Source: Galbibacter mesophilus (lineage in GTDB: Bacteria; Bacteroidota; Bacteroidia; Flavobacteriales; Flavobacteriaceae). Taken from it: 64,000 nucleotides of DNA. Shown here piece after piece: positions 33,915-42,361 of this stretch. The stretch spans positions 558,001 to 622,000 of the forward strand of contig NZ_JAMQVC010000002.1 in NCBI RefSeq assembly GCF_023721415.1, given 5' to 3'. The position numbers and the translations under genes are program-made. The first letter of the stretch is position 1. Every line of letters begins with the position of its first letter. Under the pieces are notes generated by a model. It was given only the letters and a program-made list of their open reading frames with translations. It made no database searches and was not told the DNA's origin.

Positions 33915-34919
33915 ATGAAGCATCTCCAAACCTGTATCAAATCATTTTTTATTCTAGTGTTTTGTGTTGTTGAGGTTGGTTCGGCGCAACAAAATAATAC
34001 GAGTGTCGATGTGTATGAGCTTGTTGAAAACTGGCCTAAATTTCCCAAAGGATTTTCCATTGGACAGCCTTCTGGATTGGGAATGGATAGCCAAGGAAAT
34101 TTGATTGTTTTTCACCGTGCAAATGCTGTAGCTGGGGATACCACGCTCAATAAAATACAAGTAAATACACTTCTGAAAATAAATGCTGAAACCGGAGAGG
34201 TCATTAAAGAATGGGGCGCCAATCTTTTTTGCTGGCCACACGGTTTAACAGTAGATAAAGATGATAATATTTGGATAACCGATGTGCTTTTACATCAAGT
34301 TTTTAAGTTTGATGCTGAAGGAAACCTTTTGTTTACTTTAGGGGAGGAAGGTATTCCGGGAGCCGACAAAAATCATTTTAACAAACCAACGGATGTCGCT
34401 ATTGCCGAAGACGGCTCATTTTATGTAGGAGATGGTTATGGAAATAGCAGAATTGTAAAATTTTCCGCTGCAGGAGATTATATCTTTGAATGGGGTGAAA
34501 AGGGTACAGGAAAAGGTCAGTTTAACACTCCACATTCCTTGGATATAGATAAAGACGGAAATGTTGTGGTTGCCGACCGTGATAACTTTCGTATTCAAAT
34601 TTTTTCTGCGGAAGGTAAATTTTTAGAAGAAAAGAGAAATCTTGATGACGCACAAGTGCACGCCGTAAATGTTGACCAAAACAACAATGCTCTTTTTTCT
34701 GTTGATTACTTAAAGAAGGGGTCTCAGATTTTTGGGTCCAATATCAATAAGTTTAATAATGAATTGAAAATAGATCATCAATGGGGAAGAGATGGCGACT
34801 ATAACGGACCTGTTTGCCGATATCACGATATTGAAATAGGTAGTGACGGAGCGATCTATGTGGTCGATTTATTGAATTATCATATTCAGAAATTTAAAAG
34901 AATTAATAATACCGATTAA
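33915..34919 (+). CDS. Secreted PAL-type lyase (peptidyl-alpha-hydroxyglycine alpha-amidating lyase-like, NHL propeller)
   Basis: A 334-aa protein with a signal peptide (VGSAQQ) and a six-bladed NHL propeller. Its sequence closely follows the lyase half of peptidylglycine alpha-amidating monooxygenase. Key residues of that enzyme appear intact: Arg68 (VFHRAN), His109 (WPHGLTVD), Tyr175 (GDGYGNSRIV), His207 (NTPHSLDID), Arg222 (VADRDNFRIQ) and His304 (CRYHDIEIG). In animals these residues bind zinc and split alpha-hydroxyglycine amides into an amide and glyoxylate. No monooxygenase partner is nearby, so the natural substrate may differ. It is 36 bp upstream of the transporter gene. Confidence 0.88.
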   Translation: MKHLQTCIKSFFILVFCVVEVGSAQQNNTSVDVYELVENWPKFPKGFSIGQPSGLGMDSQGNLIVFHRANAVAGDTTLNKIQVNTLLKINAETGEVIKEWGANLFCWPHGLTVDKDDNIWITDVLLHQVFKFDAEGNLLFTLGEEGIPGADKNHFNKPTDVAIAEDGSFYVGDGYGNSRIVKFSAAGDYIFEWGEKGTGKGQFNTPHSLDIDKDGNVVVADRDNFRIQIFSAEGKFLEEKRNLDDAQVHAVNVDQNNNALFSVDYLKKGSQIFGSNINKFNNELKIDHQWGRDGDYNGPVCRYHDIEIGSDGAIYVVDLLNYHIQKFKRINNTD

Positions 34920-34955
34920 AACTCATCAAGTAGTAATTAATCAACAACCGCCTAC

Positions 34956-36389
34956 ATGAAAACATCTAAAATAGGCCTTTTTCTAGGTCCGCTTTCGTTC
35001 GTATTATTATTTTTAATGAAAACGCCCGAAGGAATGAGCGTTGAGGCGCAAGCTGTTTTAGCTTGCACCAGTTGGATTGCTATTTGGTGGATGACAGAGG
35101 CTATTCCTATTGCAGCTACGGCGCTGTTACCACTTGTCATTTTCCCTTTAACGGGTGCAGTTTCAATGAAACTCACATCAGAAGCTTACGGACATCCGTA
35201 TATTTTTCTTTTTGTAGGTGGGTTTATCATCGCAAAATCTATCGAGCGATGGAATTTACACAAACGAATAGCGCTTGGTATAATTTATATCATTGGATCT
35301 AATGTAAATTCTATTGTTTTAGGTTTTATGATTGCAACCGCTTTTTTATCCATGTGGATATCCAATACAGCTACCAGCGTCATGATGTTGCCAATTGGTT
35401 TGGCGATTATCAGCCAAGTAGAACGCTCTGGTGAGTTAACTTCGAAGCAACAGAACGTATTTGGAAAAGTGCTTATGCTCGCCATTGCATATTCAGCTTC
35501 AATTGGTGGAATTGCCACACTCATTGGAACACCACCCAATTTGGTCTTGGCAGGTATTCTTGAAGAAACATTTGCGATAGAAATTACCTTTGAGAGGTGG
35601 TTGGCCATTGGATTGCCCTTTTCAATAGTGATGCTTTTCATTTGTTGGTGGTATCTTACCCGTATTAGTTTCTCCGTGGACGGAATGAAATTGCCTGGAG
35701 GGAAAAAAGAAATTGCGGCTCAACTGAAAAAGTTAGGGAATATATCTTACGAAGAAAAAATGGTGGGAGTCGTTTTTGGAATAACGGCTTTTGCTTGGGT
35801 TACAAAATCTTTTGTACTGGAAAAGATATTTCCATCCATAAACGATACAATAATAGCGATGACAGGCGCTATAGTATTATTCCTCATTCCTAGTAAATCG
35901 AGAAAAGGAGGTTTAATTTACTGGAAAGAGGCGGTAGAATTACCGTGGGGAGTTTTAATGCTCTACGGAGGTGGTTTATCAATTGCAGCAGCATTTCAAT
36001 CTAGTGGATTAGCCACTTGGATAGGTGAACAAATGAATGTGATAGAAGGGCTTTCGTTATTTCTAATGATTTTTATCATCGTAAGCTTGGTGAATTTTTT
36101 AACTGAACTTACTTCAAATTTAGCCACAACCGCAATGCTGTTGCCCATTTTGGCTTCCATGGCAGTGGCTCTGGATATAAATCCGTTTTATTTTATGGTA
36201 AGTGCAGCAATGGCAGCTTCCTGTGCATTCATGCTGCCTGTGGCCACGCCACCTAATGCAGTTGTGTTTGGTTCGGGAAAATTAAAAATGAAGGATATGA
36301 TTGGCGCGGGCATTTGGATGAATATCATCTCCATTCTTATAATCAGTTTATTAATTTACTTTATACTTCCTATTTTGTGGGGCTTTTAG
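34956..36389 (+). CDS. DASS/SLC13-family sodium-coupled carboxylate transporter
   Basis: A 477-aa inner-membrane protein with about 11-12 hydrophobic segments. Both halves carry the family sodium/substrate signature: SNTATSVMMLPIGLAI followed by LIGTPPNLVLAG, and LTSNLATTAMLLPI followed by MLPVATPPNAVVFGSG. These transporters take up di- or tricarboxylates or sulfate with sodium. Its position at the end of the operon suggests it imports the product of the periplasmic enzymes encoded upstream, presumably an anionic compound. Length is normal for the bacterial members. Confidence 0.93.
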   Translation: MKTSKIGLFLGPLSFVLLFLMKTPEGMSVEAQAVLACTSWIAIWWMTEAIPIAATALLPLVIFPLTGAVSMKLTSEAYGHPYIFLFVGGFIIAKSIERWNLHKRIALGIIYIIGSNVNSIVLGFMIATAFLSMWISNTATSVMMLPIGLAIISQVERSGELTSKQQNVFGKVLMLAIAYSASIGGIATLIGTPPNLVLAGILEETFAIEITFERWLAIGLPFSIVMLFICWWYLTRISFSVDGMKLPGGKKEIAAQLKKLGNISYEEKMVGVVFGITAFAWVTKSFVLEKIFPSINDTIIAMTGAIVLFLIPSKSRKGGLIYWKEAVELPWGVLMLYGGGLSIAAAFQSSGLATWIGEQMNVIEGLSLFLMIFIIVSLVNFLTELTSNLATTAMLLPILASMAVALDINPFYFMVSAAMAASCAFMLPVATPPNAVVFGSGKLKMKDMIGAGIWMNIISILIISLLIYFILPILWGF

Positions 36390-36446
36390 CTTTCTGCTAT
36401 TTAATGAACTAGAAGTATTTTTTATAAGAATTTAATGCTGAAAATA

Positions 36447-38747
36447 CTATTTCTGTACGGTTAAATTTACAGGTTGAACCATGGCACCGTTGGTGGCAAC
36501 ATCCCAGGCAGCGAAGCGTATCCATTTTTTCCCGGTGGCATCAAATGGAATCTCAAATCGTTTTTTACTGAAAGCTGGTAAATCCGTAGTAGAAATAATC
36601 TTTCTATCGATGCTTTCTCCATCGCCCCATACTAATTCAACAAAATCAAGAGGAAATGTCCATTCAACTTCGGCTACAATTGTTTTTGAATTGCCTGTTC
36701 CCAAGACTTCGTAATGCGGAATAAGTATTTCTCCGGAGGTTACGAAAAAGTCCCCTTTTTTTAGGGAGTTGATAATCGGACTCATATCGTCTACGGAAGG
36801 AACACTATTCAATTTTACATAACTCACAGGGGACATCCCATAGGTATCATCCTCACTTGGTTTTCCACGATCTCCCTTGTCTGACCGAGCTTCAGAAATG
36901 GCCAAAGCAAACTTCAAGGCATGTCCATTTTTTGTCATTTCGTTGTTGGTTTCGTCCCAAAGTTTTTGAAACCGATATTCTCCTAACCGTATTTCCGAAG
37001 CATCGATACCCATTCCCCAACGGTATCCCAATCCGAAATAATTTTTATGCTGAAAATGGGGCTCGTCCCAAATAGCCATTGGATATCCTGTGGATTTTTT
37101 AGTGTTGGGATGCGCCATGGAGATTAACGCATTTTCCTTTTCCGTCATCTTCATTAAATCTTCGGGTGTGCCAATATTATATACCGTTCCATAGTTGGGG
37201 TGGTTTTCAATTAATGGTTCTCCTTCCAAACGCTGAGGCCGCCAATACACCGGTTTAGATAACATTAAATCGTAGTGACCGCCCATAAAAGGACGGCGTC
37301 CATCAGTACTGTTTTCATCATTGGGCATTACCAAGAAGTTTTCATCAGACTGGCTTCTGGCGGCTTCATAATATTCGGCCAAATCTTTCAAAAACAATTC
37401 TCCTTTATCGTGTCTTCCAGGACCTCGAACCCCATCAATAATACTATAAATATCAACACCCACTTTTTTCATGGTTTCAATATCATTCACTTTTTTATCG
37501 AAACCTCCGAGCTTTTTTAAACGCTTCACAAGACCAACGTGATAATGCGACCCCATCACTTTGTATCCTTTTAGCGGTTTAAAAACATCATTGTGAGTAA
37601 AAGCTAAGGCTTTTTTTATAGCTTCCGTATGCGGTTTAGAACTTATATAAAAGAAAATTGGCATTCGTTGCCATTTATTAGGTCTTGCACTATACAATGC
37701 GAAATTGTGATAGAACTCCGGATCCTTTTCGCCATTCGCCTGACGAATTCCAAAACCGTAGGAGTTGTTCCCATTTTTTTGATACCATCCATAGCCGAGG
37801 TTTTGTTCTGACTCCCGAGCCCAATAAAAACTATGAGGCGGAGGAAACGCAGCGATACTTCCTTGGTTAAATTCAGCAGCAATTAAACGATTGTTTCCAA
37901 CCACTATCTGTCTTTCATTATTTACAGTTTTTTCAATTTGATGCGTTTTCCAAACTTCTTCTAAATCGCGCCATCCAATTTGCGTTTTTGAGGTGAGCGA
38001 AAAACCATTCAGTTCTGCTTCATACTTAAAAGCGACCGAAGGCTTTTCAGTTTTAGCCACTACCATTTGCCGGATCAAATTCGAATGCTTAAAAATATCA
38101 AACTGAAGATATCCTGAGAAGAAGCCTATTTCTACTCCTTCAAAAACAATTTCCAACCGAGCTCCATTGGTGGTTACTTGGCAGGAAGTATTTTTAAATT
38201 GAAGTGTATGACTTTCAACTTCGGAAGGGTCTCTCGGCATACCCGGATGGTTTGCAAAAGGTTCTTTAGCCGGAATCGAGCCACCGTGGGAGCGTGGAGG
38301 TTCACTGGAAGTGTAGAGTGGAGCATCCCAAAAGGCATCCCATTTTATCTCATTTAATTTTTCTTCTGTTAGAGGGATTCCCAACCCCTCCAAAGGTTCG
38401 GTTTGTTGTTGGGTTACCCTACGTAAACCTGTTGTAACTTTATAATCTGAGATTACGTTGGATGCTAAAAGGATCCAATCACTATCTTTTTCTTTTATAG
38501 ATAATTGGGTTATAGTGGGTGTATTTTCAACAATTTTAAATGCCATGCGAAGCTTACTGTCGTTTTCCCCAATCCAATTTATTGTAAGGGTATTATTGCT
38601 AACGGTAGCGTTTAGGCCTTCCTGGGCGGTGTAATTGTTTAAATTATACGCTGTAATCGATTGCGCATTACAAAACGAAGAAATTAGAATGGAGAAAGCC
38701 AAACAAAACTGAAAAAATAGAGATTGGTTAACTAGTGGTGTAGTCAT
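36447..38747 (-). CDS. Secreted CehA/McbA-like PHP metallohydrolase
   Basis: A 766-aa protein with a signal peptide (ISSFCNAQS). The first ~375 residues are beta-rich and not recognised (they resemble carbohydrate-active accessory regions in composition only). From ~390 the PHP-type metal centre appears: GSHYHVGLVKRL (His-x-His), IYSIIDG, RHDKGELF, MPNDENS, GGHYDLM, SMAHPNT and the CehA/McbA-type ending KKGDFFVTSGEILI. CehA/McbA enzymes hydrolyse ester or amide bonds. It converges on the transporter gene and could be part of the same pathway. The PHP assignment rests on motifs read by eye. Confidence 0.75.
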   Translation of the reverse strand: MTTPLVNQSLFFQFCLAFSILISSFCNAQSITAYNLNNYTAQEGLNATVSNNTLTINWIGENDSKLRMAFKIVENTPTITQLSIKEKDSDWILLASNVISDYKVTTGLRRVTQQQTEPLEGLGIPLTEEKLNEIKWDAFWDAPLYTSSEPPRSHGGSIPAKEPFANHPGMPRDPSEVESHTLQFKNTSCQVTTNGARLEIVFEGVEIGFFSGYLQFDIFKHSNLIRQMVVAKTEKPSVAFKYEAELNGFSLTSKTQIGWRDLEEVWKTHQIEKTVNNERQIVVGNNRLIAAEFNQGSIAAFPPPHSFYWARESEQNLGYGWYQKNGNNSYGFGIRQANGEKDPEFYHNFALYSARPNKWQRMPIFFYISSKPHTEAIKKALAFTHNDVFKPLKGYKVMGSHYHVGLVKRLKKLGGFDKKVNDIETMKKVGVDIYSIIDGVRGPGRHDKGELFLKDLAEYYEAARSQSDENFLVMPNDENSTDGRRPFMGGHYDLMLSKPVYWRPQRLEGEPLIENHPNYGTVYNIGTPEDLMKMTEKENALISMAHPNTKKSTGYPMAIWDEPHFQHKNYFGLGYRWGMGIDASEIRLGEYRFQKLWDETNNEMTKNGHALKFALAISEARSDKGDRGKPSEDDTYGMSPVSYVKLNSVPSVDDMSPIINSLKKGDFFVTSGEILIPHYEVLGTGNSKTIVAEVEWTFPLDFVELVWGDGESIDRKIISTTDLPAFSKKRFEIPFDATGKKWIRFAAWDVATNGAMVQPVNLTVQK

Positions 38748-39101
38748 TGTATTTAGCGGTTGGTTAGAAAGTAATTAACTACTAATTTACCTTTAATTTT
38801 AGTTTGTAGCAAGAAAACTGTTTTTAAATTTCTTCGGAAATAATAGTAAGGAATCATCGAAATAAACTTGGAAAATTGAAAGCAACTGGTAAGTGATTAC
38901 CAAATAAATTTTGCTGCTTCATGATTATACAGATCGATAGGTTTGAAGTTTCTAGTTCTGTTCGAACAACGAATAAAGAACATGGAACAAATTTGTGACT
39001 CAATGACTTAACAAATCATTAATTCAACAATAGTAAATTCTCATTACCACGAAGGATTAACTGAATTGATATTTTTGTAACTTGAAAAAAAAATCTGAAA
39101 A
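38748..39101. other. Intergenic region between divergent genes
   Basis: This 354-bp AT-rich gap holds no gene. A TATTTTTG element at 39070-39077 lies 24 bp upstream of the glutathione peroxidase ATG and fits the -7 consensus TAnnTTTG, but no TTTG is at the expected distance upstream. Confidence 0.4.
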
Positions 39102-39656
39102 ATGAAAAATATACTTTTATGCAGCTTGTTATTGTTTTTGAACATAACATTTGCTCAAAATTCAACAGCCATGGATAACGAAACAATTTACCAATTTACA
39201 GTGGAAGATATAGCAGGGGAGACATTTCCGCTAAAAAAATTAAAAGGACAGAAAGTTATGATAGTGAATACCGCAAGTGAATGCGGACTTACTCCTCAGT
39301 ATGAACAATTACAGGAACTCTACAACATGTATAAAGATGAAGGATTTGTGATTATTGGGTTTCCTGCAAATAATTTTGGCGGACAAGAACCAGGGGAGAA
39401 CCAAGAGATTGCTCAATTTTGTAAAGCAAATTATGGAGTGACTTTCCCAATGATGGGCAAAATTTCTGTAAAAGGAAATGATATGCATCCACTCTACCAA
39501 TTTTTAACTACTAAAAAACTTAATGGAGTGGAAGATTCGGAGGTAGCTTGGAATTTTCAAAAATATCTAATCGATGAGGAAGGACACGTTGCCAAAGTAG
39601 TTTCTCCTAGAACCCTTCCTACAGATAAGAGTGTAACGAATTGGATTGAAAACTAA
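39102..39656 (+). CDS. Glutathione peroxidase-family thiol peroxidase (secreted)
   Basis: A 184-aa protein with a signal peptide (ITFAQN). Active-site landmarks are VNTASECGLTPQY (peroxidatic Cys61), GFPANNFGGQEPG (Gln) and EVAWNFQKYLID (Trp and Asn). It is a cysteine, not selenocysteine, enzyme. Members of this branch usually use thioredoxin-like reductants. It probably removes peroxides in the periplasm. The YdeI-like gene starts 5 bp after its stop, suggesting a two-gene unit. Confidence 0.92.
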   Translation: MKNILLCSLLLFLNITFAQNSTAMDNETIYQFTVEDIAGETFPLKKLKGQKVMIVNTASECGLTPQYEQLQELYNMYKDEGFVIIGFPANNFGGQEPGENQEIAQFCKANYGVTFPMMGKISVKGNDMHPLYQFLTTKKLNGVEDSEVAWNFQKYLIDEEGHVAKVVSPRTLPTDKSVTNWIEN

Positions 39657-39661
39657 TTAAA

Positions 39662-40243
39662 ATGAATCCCAAGGTCGCTTTTTTCTTTGAAAAAGATTCC
39701 CAGTGGCAAGAAGTTTATCAACAGCTACGGAAAATTATACTTGATTGTGGACTTCAAGAAGAACTTAAATGGGGTGTGCCATGCTATACCTATAAGAAAA
39801 AGAATATTGTTCTGATGCATGGGTTCAACGACTATTGTGCTTTGCTATTCCATAAAGGAGCTTTGTTGAAGGATTCTGAAAATATTTTAATTCAGCAAAC
39901 GGAAAATGTACAATCAGCTAGACAGATTCGCTTTACTGGAATTAATGAGGTGAACAATTTGAAATCGCTTATTAAACAATATGTGTTTGAGGCTGTGGAA
40001 GTTGAAAAATTGGGTATAAAAGTACCCATGAAAAAAACATCTGAATTTGAGGTTCCAAATGAACTTCAAGAAAAATGGGATGCAGATAAAGACTTTAAAA
40101 AAGCTTTTGATGCTTTAACCCCGGGAAGACAACGTGGTTATCTATTGTATTTTTCAAAAGCCAAACAATCAAAAACACGCACTGACCGAATAGAGAAATG
40201 TATCCCTAAAATCTACGAAGGAAAGGGTTGGAACGAACAGTAG
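39662..40243 (+). CDS. YdeI/OmdA-family protein (DUF1801 plus C-terminal domain)
   Basis: A 193-aa cytoplasmic protein. The N-terminal ~120 residues are DUF1801 (KWGVPCYTY, VLMHGFNDYCALLFHKGALLKD), and the C-terminal ~65 residues are the YdeI/OmdA-type helical domain (LTPGRQRGYLLYFSKAKQSKTRTDRIEKCI). The family is of uncertain function; some members were linked to bacteriocin or polymyxin resistance. It follows glutathione peroxidase closely and may be co-transcribed. Confidence 0.85.
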   Translation: MNPKVAFFFEKDSQWQEVYQQLRKIILDCGLQEELKWGVPCYTYKKKNIVLMHGFNDYCALLFHKGALLKDSENILIQQTENVQSARQIRFTGINEVNNLKSLIKQYVFEAVEVEKLGIKVPMKKTSEFEVPNELQEKWDADKDFKKAFDALTPGRQRGYLLYFSKAKQSKTRTDRIEKCIPKIYEGKGWNEQ

Positions 40244-40292
40244 AAACTAGTTATCCGACCAATTCCATTCATTTAATTAAAATAAGAAAAAC

Positions 40293-40475
40293 ATGCTTTT
40301 ATTACTTGCTTTTTTACAAGCACCACCAGAGGTTCCAAAGCCCGGAAATAACGATCCATTGGATTTACAATCATGGTCAGAAGTAATTATTTACATCTTA
40401 TTGCCTGTACTTTTTATCATTCTATACTTTGTTTGGAGAAATCGAAAGAACAGAAACCGCAAGGGAAAAAGTTGA
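40293..40475 (+). CDS. Small single-pass membrane protein
   Basis: A 60-aa protein with one strong transmembrane segment (VIIYILLPVLFIILYFVW) and a highly basic tail (RNRKNRNRKGKS), preceded by a proline-rich segment. The positive tail predicts the C terminus in the cytoplasm. It has no recognised family. Support is the textbook membrane topology and good spacing between two real genes. Confidence 0.55.
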   Translation: MLLLLAFLQAPPEVPKPGNNDPLDLQSWSEVIIYILLPVLFIILYFVWRNRKNRNRKGKS

Positions 40476-40600
40476 TATTCCCGTTTTGCAGTCGTAAAAT
40501 GTTAAATTTATGAATGTTAACATCTACGTTCTTCATTTTAACCGTACGTATTTAAATGAATTTGTATCCTCTTCCGAAGGAACAATTTTTAAAAACGTAA

Positions 40601-41944
40601 TTGATGAAAAATGTAGGTGCTAAACTAAGTTGGACTTGTGTATTGTTATTCACTTTTTTATTTTCCTGTGATGATGATAGAGAAAAATTAGAAGAAATTT
40701 TAAGTGATAACGAAGCGCCAACGGAAGTGACCGGATTAAGTGCAAGTGAAATTAAAACAGAAAGCCTGCTTTTATCCTGGAACGCAGCAACTGATAATAT
40801 TAAAGTCGCCAAATATGAAGTATTTCAAGATGGTGAGTCGATAGGATTTTCCAATACTACCAGTTTGGAAATTGCTGGATTACAATCCAATACCGAATAT
40901 GGATTTTCTGTAAAAGCTATTGATGGCGAAGGAAATGAATCTTCTATGAGTGATATACTCACCGTTAGCACCGCAGAGGAAGAAGACACCGAAAAACCAA
41001 CAGCACCAAGCAATGTTACATTTTCAAATCTCACGGCGTCATCCGTTACTATTTCTTGGTCTGCCGCAACTGATAATGAGGAGGTAGTTAATTATGAAGT
41101 ATTCCAGGATGGCGTAAGTATAGGTAAGACGGAAGGCGAACTGAGTTTATCCGTTGCCGAATTAACGCCTGCAACGACCTACGAATTTTATGTTGTTGCC
41201 GAGGATATTGCTGGGAATGTTTCAGATAACAGTGAAACTATAGCAGTTACAACGGAAACAGAAGAGGACACAGAGGCTCCAACCACTCCTACAGGCCTAG
41301 AAGCAACCAATATTACAGGAACTTCCTTTACATTGTCATGGAGTGCTTCAACAGACAATAACGAGGTGGCCAATTATGAAATTTTTCAGAATAGCGTCAG
41401 CGTAGGAACTTCAACCGAACTTTCTTTTGAGGTTACAGGATTGGAGGCCGCTACCAGCTATCAATATACAGTTCAAGCCATTGATGCTTCTGGGAACACC
41501 TCTGAAATGAGTGAAATGCTAGAAGTTACCACTCTGGATGAAGAACCCACACAATCCATTCTTGAAATTATCATTGAAAGGGAAGATTTGTCTACATTAC
41601 AAAGCACGTTGGAAAGCACCGGATTTAGTTCCACGTTGGAAGAAGACGGACCTTTTACGGTATTTGCTCCCAACAACAGTGCCTTTGAAGCCTACGGGAC
41701 GTTACCATCAGGAATTTTACTTAATAGGTTGATAGCGAATCATGTAATAGGGGGAGATGTAGCGGCAGAAGAGTTGTTGACTTTAGGCACTGCCGAGACA
41801 GGTTTAGGTTCCACACTTACCTTTACGGAAGATGGAAATGGAGATATTATCGTTAATGGAGAAGCTAAGATTATTATCAAAAACATAAAGGCTACTAATG
41901 GAACCCTTCAAATTGTTGATGCCATTGTACCTATTGACGAGTAA
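40601..41944 (+). CDS. Lipoprotein with three fibronectin type III domains and one fasciclin domain
   Basis: A 447-aa protein with a lipobox (FTFLFSCDDD). Three FN3 domains of about 90 residues follow, each with SW(N/S)A(A/S)TDN and TxYxFxVxAxD motifs, joined by acidic linkers (EEDTEKPTAP, EEDTEAPTTP). From ~residue 320 a fasciclin (FAS1) domain ends the protein (TLQSTLESTG, GPFTVFAPNNSAFEA, LLNRLIANHVIGGD, TNGTLQIVDAIVP). FAS1 and FN3 domains mediate adhesion or binding; a surface adhesin role is likely. A start at the second Met (40604) is equally possible. Confidence 0.88.
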   Translation: MMKNVGAKLSWTCVLLFTFLFSCDDDREKLEEILSDNEAPTEVTGLSASEIKTESLLLSWNAATDNIKVAKYEVFQDGESIGFSNTTSLEIAGLQSNTEYGFSVKAIDGEGNESSMSDILTVSTAEEEDTEKPTAPSNVTFSNLTASSVTISWSAATDNEEVVNYEVFQDGVSIGKTEGELSLSVAELTPATTYEFYVVAEDIAGNVSDNSETIAVTTETEEDTEAPTTPTGLEATNITGTSFTLSWSASTDNNEVANYEIFQNSVSVGTSTELSFEVTGLEAATSYQYTVQAIDASGNTSEMSEMLEVTTLDEEPTQSILEIIIEREDLSTLQSTLESTGFSSTLEEDGPFTVFAPNNSAFEAYGTLPSGILLNRLIANHVIGGDVAAEELLTLGTAETGLGSTLTFTEDGNGDIIVNGEAKIIIKNIKATNGTLQIVDAIVPIDE

Positions 41945-41961
41945 GAAATAAGAATGAATTT

Positions 41962-42354
41962 CTATTTAATGTCTATGTCAAGAATTTCCGCTTTAAACCT
42001 ACAGTTTTTTACCACTAATTCTGTAGGTTTATTGTTGATTTGACCATCGATATAATAGGTGCTGCATTTTTCTTCGGAAAGGCTTTGTGTTCTATCCACA
42101 TCGCTTTTAGAGAAGTTTACTTCGCCGAAAGTAAGTAAGGAATCCAATTGTTCCTCGGAGATGGTATTATTATCCAATAATTGTTGAACAGAAGGTGAGA
42201 ACTCAATTTTCTCCTGTGTTCGAATAGATTTTAGAGTTCTACAATTAGGAAGGTAGCAGAATTCAGCTCTTTTTTCCCTGAAGAAATACGCTAAAAAAAT
42301 CAATCCTAAAGAAACACCCACTAGGTAGAAGCCAACTCGTTTTAATAAAGACAT
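41962..42354 (-). CDS. Small N-terminally anchored protein, DUF4258-like
   Basis: A 130-aa protein with one N-terminal transmembrane segment (FYLVGVSLGLIFLAYFF) followed by a soluble part containing a CxxxxC-like pair (CYLPNC) and further cysteines (EEKCSTYY, KNCRFKAEI). The soluble part resembles DUF4258. It starts 7 bp after the stop of ald on the same strand and this neighbourhood (ald with a DUF4258 gene) recalls other flavobacterial genomes. The function is unknown. Confidence 0.7.
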   Translation of the reverse strand: MSLLKRVGFYLVGVSLGLIFLAYFFREKRAEFCYLPNCRTLKSIRTQEKIEFSPSVQQLLDNNTISEEQLDSLLTFGEVNFSKSDVDRTQSLSEEKCSTYYIDGQINNKPTELVVKNCRFKAEILDIDIK

Positions 42355-42361
42355 ATAAAAT

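Noticed and set aside
36414-36448. Terminator between the transporter and the PHP hydrolase genes
   Set aside because: An 8-bp AT-only stem with a 19-nt loop is too weak to claim.
38748-39101. Hidden small gene or RNA in the 354-bp gap
   Set aside because: No ORF with start context, no strong stem-loop and no recognised RNA motif were seen.
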